39,819 nucleotides of DNA from an uncultured Synechococcus sp. Lineage in GTDB: Bacteria; Cyanobacteriota; Cyanobacteriia; PCC-6307; Cyanobiaceae. A program made the translations under genes and the position numbers. The DNA lies in NCBI GenBank assembly GCA_913057985.1, contig CAJXPL010000024.1, positions 1-39,819 on the forward strand, given 5' to 3'. Under the pieces are notes generated by a model. That model was not told the DNA's origin and did not search any database. It was given only the letters and a program-made list of their open reading frames with translations. Shown in pieces: positions 33,673-39,819 of this stretch. Each line of letters begins with the position of its first letter. Within the stretch, counting starts at the first letter, position 1.

Positions 33673-36177
33673 TTGAGCCAGTTCCCGATCGACATCCTGT
33701 TGGAGCAGATCTGTTCTGCGGTCCGCCCAGGGGAAACGGTTCTGCTCCAGGCACCGCCCGGGGCGGGCAAGACCACACGGGTACCTCTGGCGCTGATCGG
33801 AGCCCTGACGGAAGGCCAGGGCGTTCTTGAAGAACATCAGAAAATCTGGATGATCGAGCCTCGGCGACTGGCCACCAAAGCGGCCGCTGCCCGTCTTGCC
33901 GAAAGCCTTGGAGAAGACATCGGCGCGCGCATCGGTTATGCCGTGCGCGGGGAACAGAAGCGATCCAATCGCACCCAGGTGGAGGTGATCACCGACGGCC
34001 TCTTCATGCGGCGCTTGCAGAGCGATCCGTCGCTCGATGGGGTGGGGTGCGTGATCTTCGATGAATTTCATGAGCGGGGGCGGGACGCGGACCTATCCCT
34101 CGCCTTGCTGCGCGAGGCGAGGCCTCTACTGAATCCAAATCTCGCCGTGATCTTGATGTCGGCCACGCTGGATCTATCCGATCTGAGGGAACGGCTGCCC
34201 GAAGCGACGGTGCTGGAAAGCCCGGGCCGCTGCTACCCGGTGGACACGCACCACCAACCACCACGGCCGGACGAACCCCTGCCAAAGCAGGTGCTGCGCG
34301 CCATCGAGCAACACGCCCTCGACCAACCGCAGGGCAGCGGTGTGCTGGTCTTCCTGCCGGGGCTGGCGGAGATTGAACGCTGCAGGAAGATCCTGACAGC
34401 CGCCCCGTCCCTGCAGAACTGGAAGATTCAGGCGCTGCACGGTCAACTGCCCTTGCAGCAGCAGAGTTCAGCCCTGCAGCGCTGCGACCCCAACCAGGAC
34501 GGAAGCATCATCCTGGCCAGCGCCATTGCCGAGAGCTCCCTCACAATTGATGGGGTGCGCCTGGTGATTGACAGCGGCCTCAGCCGTCAACTGCGCTACG
34601 ACCCCAACACCCGCATGGAGGGCCTGGAGACCACCGTCTCCAGCCTGGCCAGTGCAGAGCAGCGCCGGGGCCGGGCAGGCCGGCAATGCCCAGGCCGCTG
34701 CATCCGCCTCTGGTCACCGGCAGAGCAACAGCGGCGCCCCTCCTTTCACCCCCCTGAACTGCTGCTGGCAGATCCCCAACCCGTGCTGATGGAACTGGCC
34801 CAATGGGGGGCTGGACTAGGGGAACAGCTGCCGTGGCTGGACCCTCCCCCCTCAGCAGCCATGCAAGAGGGACAGCACGGCCTGCAACTGCTCGGCCTGC
34901 TGGAGCACGACGGCCGGATCAGCGAGCGGGGGCGGCTGATCGGCGGCCTCGGCGTTCACCCTCGTCTCGGCATGCTGCTACTGGAGGCCCATGAACAGGG
35001 CGCCCCCCAGCTGGGCTGTGACCTGGCGGCCATCCTCAGCGAACGGGATCCCTTTGATCGCCGCCAGATCGGCAGCGATCTCGAGGCCCGGCTCAACAGC
35101 ATCCAGCGCCATCCATCTCTGCGAACGCTCAGCCAGCAGCTTCGCCGCCAACTGAAGCGACTGGGGGCCTCACCCCAGGAGCGAGACGCCTCCGTCAATG
35201 CTGGCGATCTGATCCTGGCGGCCTTTCCGGAATGGCTGGCGCAACAGCGTCCAGGCCAGGTCGGTCGCTATCAGCTGCGTCAGGGCCGCGGAGCCACCCT
35301 GCTGCCCTGGGATCCGCTCCAGGGCAGTCCAGCCCTGGCCGTCGCCAAGGTCGACATGGGCGGCCGGGACACGCAGATCCAGATGGCCGTGGCCCTGAGC
35401 CAAAGCACCCTGGAGAGCATCGCTGAGCGGGACGGCCACTGGCAGGACGAGGCCAGCTGGGATCCCGAACGCCAGCGGGTCCGTGCCGAACGCCAGCTCA
35501 AACTGGGGGCATTGGTGGTGCGCCGAACGCCACAACCTTCGCCAGCTGCAGCGCTGTGCCGCACCCTGCTGATCGAGCAGCTGAAGAAGGATGCCAGCCT
35601 TGATGCCCTGCCCTGGACGGGCAATAGCGATCAGCTGCGCCAACGGCTGGCATGGATGCACCAACAAGTGGGCGTCCCCTGGCCTGATCGCGATCTGACA
35701 ACCCTGCTGGAGCAAGCCGACACCTGGCTGGGTCCAAGCCTGGAGGGCTGCCTGGGCTGGAGCGACATCACCGCGACAGCCTTGGAAGAAGCACTCTGGG
35801 GCGATCTGGATTGGAGCTTCAGGCAACAGCTTGATGAACTGCTGCCGCGCCGCATCCCGATCGCCTCCGGCCGGCAAGCCACGCTGCTTTACACCGCCGA
35901 CGAAGTGATCCTCGCCGTGAAATTGCAGGAGATGTTCGGATCTGACGACGGTCCTCACGTGCTGAATGGCCGAATCCCCGTCACGCTGGAGCTGCTCTCA
36001 CCAGCCGGACGCCCCCTGCAACGCACCCGCGACCTCAAAGGCTTCTGGGAAGGCAGCTACAAGGAGGTGCGCCGGGACATGCGAGGCCGCTACCCCAAGC
36101 ACCCCTGGCCCGAAGACCCCCGCCAGGCGCTGCCGACGGCCCGGACCAAGCGCAAATCAAATGCTCAGCAATCCTGA
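33673..36177 (+). CDS. hrpB: ATP-dependent helicase HrpB (DEAH-type)
   Basis: Protein of 834 residues. Motif I is APPGAGKTT (27-35), motif Ia EPRRLA, motif II DEFH (130-133, the usual HrpB form), motif III MSATLD, motif V ASAIAESSLTIDGV and motif VI QRRGRAGR. A helicase-associated domain and the HrpB C-terminal region follow (about 560-820). RNA is the likely substrate by family, but the cellular role of HrpB is poorly defined. TTG 33673 gives MSQFPID, directly before the first conserved helix. Confidence 0.94.
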   Translation: MSQFPIDILLEQICSAVRPGETVLLQAPPGAGKTTRVPLALIGALTEGQGVLEEHQKIWMIEPRRLATKAAAARLAESLGEDIGARIGYAVRGEQKRSNRTQVEVITDGLFMRRLQSDPSLDGVGCVIFDEFHERGRDADLSLALLREARPLLNPNLAVILMSATLDLSDLRERLPEATVLESPGRCYPVDTHHQPPRPDEPLPKQVLRAIEQHALDQPQGSGVLVFLPGLAEIERCRKILTAAPSLQNWKIQALHGQLPLQQQSSALQRCDPNQDGSIILASAIAESSLTIDGVRLVIDSGLSRQLRYDPNTRMEGLETTVSSLASAEQRRGRAGRQCPGRCIRLWSPAEQQRRPSFHPPELLLADPQPVLMELAQWGAGLGEQLPWLDPPPSAAMQEGQHGLQLLGLLEHDGRISERGRLIGGLGVHPRLGMLLLEAHEQGAPQLGCDLAAILSERDPFDRRQIGSDLEARLNSIQRHPSLRTLSQQLRRQLKRLGASPQERDASVNAGDLILAAFPEWLAQQRPGQVGRYQLRQGRGATLLPWDPLQGSPALAVAKVDMGGRDTQIQMAVALSQSTLESIAERDGHWQDEASWDPERQRVRAERQLKLGALVVRRTPQPSPAAALCRTLLIEQLKKDASLDALPWTGNSDQLRQRLAWMHQQVGVPWPDRDLTTLLEQADTWLGPSLEGCLGWSDITATALEEALWGDLDWSFRQQLDELLPRRIPIASGRQATLLYTADEVILAVKLQEMFGSDDGPHVLNGRIPVTLELLSPAGRPLQRTRDLKGFWEGSYKEVRRDMRGRYPKHPWPEDPRQALPTARTKRKSNAQQS

Positions 36178-36264
36178 CCAGAAAAAGCCCGGCGCGTAGC
36201 CGTTAACACACTCAACAAAACTCCAACCTTTGTTACATTGGCTTTCAACCAACTGGTTCAACCC

Positions 36265-36405
36265 ATGTCTGACAACGCACGCTTCGGTTTCGTCAACTTC
36301 GCTGAGACCTGGAACGGTCGTCTGGCCATGCTGGGCATCGTGATCGGCCTCGGCACCGAGCTCCTGACCGGCCAAGGCATCCTGTCCCAGATCGGCCTCG
36401 GCTGA
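36265..36405 (+). CDS. High-light-inducible protein (HLIP/SCP)
   Basis: A 46-residue single-helix protein of the chlorophyll a/b-binding superfamily, located in thylakoid membranes and protecting photosystems or chlorophyll-binding proteins during stress. The chlorophyll-binding core is explicit: FAETWNGRLAMLGIVIGLGT followed by ELLTGQGIL, which fits E-x2-N-G-R-x-A-M-x-G. ATG 36265 gives MSDNARFGFVNF, a normal short N-terminus. It has its own terminator. Upstream (36248-36259) AACCA-ac-TGGTT is a small inverted repeat. No numbered symbol is given because cyanobacteria hold many hli paralogues. Confidence 0.93.
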   Translation: MSDNARFGFVNFAETWNGRLAMLGIVIGLGTELLTGQGILSQIGLG

Positions 36406-36427
36406 TTTCCGCTCCGCGGATTCGCAG

Positions 36428-36456
36428 AACCCCTCGGCTCGCCCGGGGGGTTTTTT
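36428..36456 (+). terminator. Rho-independent terminator after the HLIP gene
   Basis: CCCCTCGG and CCGGGGGG form an 8-bp stem with one G-U pair around a short loop, followed by six T. It lies 23 bases after the HLIP stop and insulates it from the xse genes. Confidence 0.9.
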
Positions 36457-36491
36457 GTTGCCTCTCCACCAGCCACCGCTGATGCAGCACA

Positions 36492-36695
36492 GTGGGGGGG
36501 ATTCCGCTGTGGCAGTCGTTGGCACCGCTATACGTTCAGAACAGACGTGATGGATCAAGGCTGCTCAGCAGCGCCTTGGTGATCTGCACGATTGGTGCCA
36601 CCCAGATCCACCAGCACTGGGGCGTTCTGCTGACCAGCATCTCGGCCGTTGTCTGCATCTACTGGGGTTACGCCTACAGCCGCCTTGAGCGTTGA
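36492..36695 (+). CDS. Small membrane protein upstream of xseA
   Basis: An open frame of up to 67 residues from GTG 36492; TTG 36519 is also possible. It has two hydrophobic helices (SALVICTIGATQI and GVLLTSISAVVCIYWGYAY) after a short polar segment, ending SRLER. The stop overlaps the xseA start by 11 bases, so coupling is likely. The family is unknown and the start uncertain. Confidence 0.6.
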   Translation: MGGIPLWQSLAPLYVQNRRDGSRLLSSALVICTIGATQIHQHWGVLLTSISAVVCIYWGYAYSRLER

Positions 36696-37848
36696 TCGTC
36701 TTCCGACCTATTCCGTTGCTGAGCTGAACACAGCCATCGGCAGCCTGCTGGAACGCGGCTTTGCGCCGCGTTTTTTGCTGGAGGCCACGGTCTCCCGGCC
36801 TCAACTCAGAAAGGGCCACCTCTGGCTCACCCTCACCGACGGCTCCGCCAGCATTCCCGGTGTGGTGTGGGCTTCGAAGCTGGCCCAATTGAGCTATCAA
36901 CCCAAAGACGGTGACGGCGTCACCGTGGTGGGCAAGCTCAATTTCTGGGCAGCACGAGCCAGCCTCACCGTTCAGGCGCTGGACATCCGGCCAAGCCTCA
37001 GCACGGTGCTGCGCGACTTTGAACGGGTGCGGCAACTGCTGGAACAGGAGGGGTTGATCGACCCAAGCCATCAGAGGCCGCTTCCGAGACAACCCGCCTC
37101 GATCGCGGTACTCACCAGCGTGCCCAGTTCCGCCCTGGCCGACATGCTCCGCACTGCGGCGGAACGCTGGCCCATGACGCAGCTGATCGTGGTGCCAATT
37201 CCAGTGCAGGGTTCCGTGGCACCGACGATCATCAGCACCCTGGAAGCCTTGGCCGAGCGCACAGATGAGTTGGGACTGGACGCTTTGGTGCTCGCCCGCG
37301 GCGGTGGCAGCCGGGAAGACCTGGCAGTGTTCGACAACGAAGCGCTTTGCCGCCTCCTGGCGAACTACCCCATACCGGTGGTGACAGGCCTGGGACATGA
37401 GGATGATCTCACCGTCGCCGATCTGGTGGCAGACCATCGTGCAGCCACGCCCACGGCAGCGATCGTGGCCTTGCTGCCTGACCGCGAGGCGGAACGCCAA
37501 GGACTAGCGCAACGGCAAAGCCGATTGAAAGACGCGCTGCTGGGGAGAATCCTTCGCGAACGTCAGCGCCTTCAGGATCGAGACGTAGACCTTCAGCAAC
37601 AGTCTCCACTGGAAAAGATCAAACGCCAACGCCAGGCACTGGCTCAAAGGCACCAATTGCTCAAGGCACTATCACCGGAACGCTGGCTGAAACGCGGCTT
37701 GGCTCTGATCAGCAACACCGCAGGCGACCCCATTTCAGACCTGGAATCCGTCAAGATCGGTGATCAGCTCAACATTCGAATGAGCAACGGAAGCCTTGAA
37801 GCTCGAGTCGATCAGATCCAGCCCAGTGCACCCACCACCTCCTCCTGA
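36685..37848 (+). CDS. xseA: Exodeoxyribonuclease VII large subunit
   Basis: Subunit of 387 residues of the single-strand DNA exonuclease. An N-terminal OB-fold (about 10-100, with GHLWLTLTDGSASIPGVVW) is followed by the catalytic domain with IAVLTSVPSSALADML, the ARGGGSREDLAVFDNE block and TGLGHEDDLTVADLVADHRA, then ATPTAA, all standard for XseA. A coiled coil (about 270-330) leads to a C-terminal segment. TTG 36685 gives MSVDRLPTYSVAELN; an upstream TTG at 36649 would overlap the preceding gene more deeply. The stop shares bases with the xseB start (TGATG). Confidence 0.95.
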   Translation: MSVDRLPTYSVAELNTAIGSLLERGFAPRFLLEATVSRPQLRKGHLWLTLTDGSASIPGVVWASKLAQLSYQPKDGDGVTVVGKLNFWAARASLTVQALDIRPSLSTVLRDFERVRQLLEQEGLIDPSHQRPLPRQPASIAVLTSVPSSALADMLRTAAERWPMTQLIVVPIPVQGSVAPTIISTLEALAERTDELGLDALVLARGGGSREDLAVFDNEALCRLLANYPIPVVTGLGHEDDLTVADLVADHRAATPTAAIVALLPDREAERQGLAQRQSRLKDALLGRILRERQRLQDRDVDLQQQSPLEKIKRQRQALAQRHQLLKALSPERWLKRGLALISNTAGDPISDLESVKIGDQLNIRMSNGSLEARVDQIQPSAPTTSS

Positions 37849-38117
37849 TGAGCAAGCGCCAAGTCAAGAAAGAGCAACGCGATCGCATCGAAGCGTGGCG
37901 AAAGGATGCCGAGACACTGAGCTACGAGGAAGCCATACAGGCTTTGGATCTGCTGCTTGCTGAACTACAGAACGACAGTGTTCCGTTGGCGGACTTGCAG
38001 CAAAAGGTGCTCCATGGCGAGGTGTATCTGAACCGGTGTCAGAGCCTGCTCGACAGCGTGGAGCAGTCGATTGTCGAGCTTGATCCCACAACTCTCAAAG
38101 CCACACCCGATGCGTAA
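37848..38117 (+). CDS. xseB: Exodeoxyribonuclease VII small subunit
   Basis: Protein of 89 residues that binds along the XseA coiled coil to complete exonuclease VII. The helical hairpin LSYEEAIQALDLLLAELQND and PLADLQQKVLHGEVYLNRCQ matches XseB, with a charged N-terminal extension (MSKRQVKKEQRDRIEAW). ATG 37848 overlaps the xseA stop by one base, and the stop overlaps the next gene by eight bases, so three genes are coupled. Confidence 0.93.
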   Translation: MSKRQVKKEQRDRIEAWRKDAETLSYEEAIQALDLLLAELQNDSVPLADLQQKVLHGEVYLNRCQSLLDSVEQSIVELDPTTLKATPDA

Positions 38118-38463
38118 AGCCCTGCCTTGGATTTATCTGCTTCTTGCTGTGTTGGGAGCGATCCTGCCCTGGAAGGCCAACCTGGAATTCATCGCCGAAA
38201 GCGGTGGACAGGCCTTTGATCTGGCACGTTTCATCGCCGATGCCAGCAGCACAGCCGCGTCACGCTCCTTAAGCGCTGATCTACTGGTGGGGGCCAGTGC
38301 CGTCACGCTGTGGATCTGTGTGGAAGGACCACGTCAGAAGATCAAAGGTTGGTGGCTGGCCATCCCCCTGAGCTTCGGTGTGGCCTTTGCCTGCGCTGCT
38401 CCGTTTTTCTTGTTCCTGCGGGAACGACAGCTTCAGGCTCAGGAATCGGAATCCACATCCTGA
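38110..38463 (+). CDS. DUF2834-like membrane protein
   Basis: Protein of 117 residues from ATG 38110, starting inside the end of xseB. Three hydrophobic helices are visible: about 4-20 (ALPWIYLLLAVLGAILPW), about 58-72 (LLVGASAVTLWICVEGPR) and about 80-103 (WWLAIPLSFGVAFACAAPFF). A conserved soluble stretch holds AFDLARFIADA. This fits the DUF2834 pattern. Function is unknown. The 3' end overlaps the convergent zinc-ribbon gene by 25 bases. Confidence 0.72.
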   Translation: MRKALPWIYLLLAVLGAILPWKANLEFIAESGGQAFDLARFIADASSTAASRSLSADLLVGASAVTLWICVEGPRQKIKGWWLAIPLSFGVAFACAAPFFLFLRERQLQAQESESTS

Positions 38464-38789
38464 GCCACCACGTCAATGGTGAGATCACTGGCAGGGGGAG
38501 ACGGGGCTGCCGCACTGGCCGGGCTGGCTCCCGCACTGGCGTAGGGCGTGCCGCAGACGGCACAGACTGCAGCCCCCTTCAGACCCGTGGCACCGCAGGC
38601 AGTACAGCTGATCATCCGGGACTGCAAAAGCTTCCAACCAATCCAACCAAGACCGGAAAGGATCAAAGGAAGCGCCAAAAGAGCCAGCAACACGCCACCG
38701 GCGAGATCAAGCAAGAGTCGACCTGCAGCGGTTGGCAGCAGCAGGAGCAACACAACTCCGATCCACAACACTGCTGGTGATCGATTCAT
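38439..38789 (-). CDS. Membrane protein with a zinc-ribbon motif
   Basis: Protein of 116 residues from ATG 38789. Two hydrophobic helices (about 4-24 and 32-52) are followed by a CxxC pair, SCTACGATG, and a second, VCAVCGTPY, the four-cysteine ligand set of a zinc ribbon. The tail is alanine- and serine-rich and ends acidic (DVVAQDVDSDS). Function is unknown. An in-frame TTG at 38798 is less likely. Confidence 0.72.
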   Translation of the reverse strand: MNRSPAVLWIGVVLLLLLPTAAGRLLLDLAGGVLLALLALPLILSGLGWIGWKLLQSRMISCTACGATGLKGAAVCAVCGTPYASAGASPASAAAPSPPASDLTIDVVAQDVDSDS

Positions 38790-38842
38790 GGGCTTCAACG
38801 GAAGAGGTCCGATGAATCAGCTTCGCAGAGTTAAATCAAAGT

Positions 38843-39787
38843 TCAAGGCGCCGCGCTGTTCGGTTCCCCGAGCCGGGGTTTCGCAAAACGAACTGCGGCC
38901 AATTCCACACTCAAGCACTGGCCAAAATAAAGAATCACACCCACCAACCAAACCCAAAGCGTTAACACCAAAACGCCACCAATCACGCCATAGGCCTGAT
39001 AGCGATTACCCAGAGAAACAATACTCAAACTCAGAATTTTATTGAGAAAGGCGAGACCGAATCCAATCAACAACGCGCCAGGAATTAGTGGAATTGCAGG
39101 AACACGACGACTGGGCAACACCACCTGAAGCAACCAAGCCATCAAAGACAAGATCAACGCGGGAACAAGAATCCGCCCGAGAGGAAGAATGGGACTGGAG
39201 CGCACGATCCCCATTAAGCCAGGAACGACGCCATCCAATAAGCCAAGAATGCCCTCAGGAAGCTGCCCAATGCTGAGCACCAACTGTTGAAAAATGATCA
39301 AAACAGATATGGCAAAAACCGTCAGGAAGGCTTCAACACGTGCTCTACAAAACTGTCCAACCTGTTGCCTCCAAGACAAACCGATTGATGGCTCGGGCAG
39401 AATCTCAGACCACAAGCGATCAGCTCCACGCTGGAGCGTTAAATAAGCATTACTGGCCGTTAGAAGCAAAACGACAACACCGAGGATTCCAGCGCCAAAG
39501 CCTTGATCCACCAACCCACGCAAGGTGGAATCCACGAGGCTGGTTGCTGACGGTGGTAAGACCTGCGTCACCGAGGCCAACACATTATCCACACTATCCG
39601 TTTTGCCAAACACCCTTGCGGCAACAGACAACGCAATCAGAAGCAGCGGAAAGAACGACTGAAGAACGAAATATGCAAAAGCAGCACTTAAATCAACACA
39701 CTCAGCATTATTCCAACGCTGACAAGCCTTCCAAATCTGGCCACTTAAACGTCGAACTAGTGAACGTCTTGGCACAGATGAGCGCAA
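38843..39787 (-). CDS. BrkB/YihY-family inner membrane protein
   Basis: Protein of 314 residues. Family marks are seen: the first helix after an aromatic segment (AAFAYFVLQSFFPLLLIAL), GILGVVVLLLTASNAYLTLQ and a C-terminal VLTLWVWLVGVILYFGQCLS. About six helices are predicted, and the tail is basic. This family was once called RNase BN in error; its role is unknown, with export of small solutes proposed. TTG 39787 or GTG 39775 could start. The gene is AT-richer than its neighbours (24 of 60 bases G/C in 39001-39060). The 5' upstream region is cut by the window end. Confidence 0.88.
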   Translation of the reverse strand: MRSSVPRRSLVRRLSGQIWKACQRWNNAECVDLSAAFAYFVLQSFFPLLLIALSVAARVFGKTDSVDNVLASVTQVLPPSATSLVDSTLRGLVDQGFGAGILGVVVLLLTASNAYLTLQRGADRLWSEILPEPSIGLSWRQQVGQFCRARVEAFLTVFAISVLIIFQQLVLSIGQLPEGILGLLDGVVPGLMGIVRSSPILPLGRILVPALILSLMAWLLQVVLPSRRVPAIPLIPGALLIGFGLAFLNKILSLSIVSLGNRYQAYGVIGGVLVLTLWVWLVGVILYFGQCLSVELAAVRFAKPRLGEPNSAAP

Positions 39788-39819
39788 AAGACTACTAAAA
39801 CCTTACAACAAAAAGCCAC

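Noticed and set aside
36182-36205. Possible minus-strand terminator just after hrpB (CGGC-loop-GCCG near a T run)
   Set aside because: The stem is only four pairs and no minus-strand gene ends there.

Overview
The window looks like a piece of a marine Synechococcus chromosome (phycobilisome-bearing picocyanobacterium). The main evidence is a phycobiliprotein lyase of the CpcS/CpeS family next to a CpcG rod-core linker, a 46-residue high-light-inducible protein, a cyanobacterial RarA fusion protein and cyanobacterial DUF1400 and DUF4912 proteins. Coding sequence is GC-rich, genes are densely packed, GTG and TTG starts are common, and many short conserved membrane or secreted proteins are present. 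I do not assign a strain.

Layout. 1-1616: the tail of an unidentified gene, the phycobiliprotein lyase, cpcG and a UUCG-loop terminator. 1749-4459: a Rho-N/DUF4912 protein, a small membrane protein and an exported phospholipase-D-fold protein that carries an EF-hand loop. 4506-6545: a visibly AT-richer TPR-methyltransferase gene, probably acquired. 6754-7745: three small exported or unknown proteins. 7856-9577: phosphoglucomutase and its terminator. 9597-14478 (minus): an RND efflux operon (membrane fusion lipoprotein, inner-membrane pump, small membrane protein) with a readable promoter and a perfect palindrome just upstream. 14563-16728: RarA fused to a methyltransferase-like domain. 16777-18210 (minus): a secreted DUF1400 protein and an open reading frame broken by one in-frame TGA. 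18303-20241: PrxQ/Bcp, then coaX and cysH on the minus strand.

20309-28250 is a tightly spaced plus-strand run: type 2 NADH dehydrogenase, HflX GTPase, an SLC13-type permease with RCK-C domains, a TrkH/KtrB channel subunit, its KtrA regulator, and anhydro-MurNAc kinase. It joins ion homeostasis with respiration, ribosome quality control and wall recycling. 28247-33653 is mostly small genes: a ribbon-helix-helix regulator, a basic protein, a Nif11-like peptide, an ABC-F ATPase, a twin-CX3C micro-protein, an HtrA protease and two conserved cyanobacterial proteins. 33673-39787: HrpB helicase, the HLIP, the exonuclease VII genes xseA-xseB followed by a DUF2834-like protein, a zinc-ribbon membrane protein and a BrkB/YihY-family membrane protein.

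The points most worth a second look are the RND pump (an insert of about 95 residues rich in glycine and hydrophobic residues, plus loss of the proton-relay lysine), its promoter/operator, the nonsense-interrupted gene at 17713-18210, the EF-hand inside the PLD protein, the orphan Nif11-like peptide, and the twin-CX3C micro-protein. I found no tRNA, rRNA, CRISPR array or insertion sequence. GC statements rest on hand counts of short stretches only.
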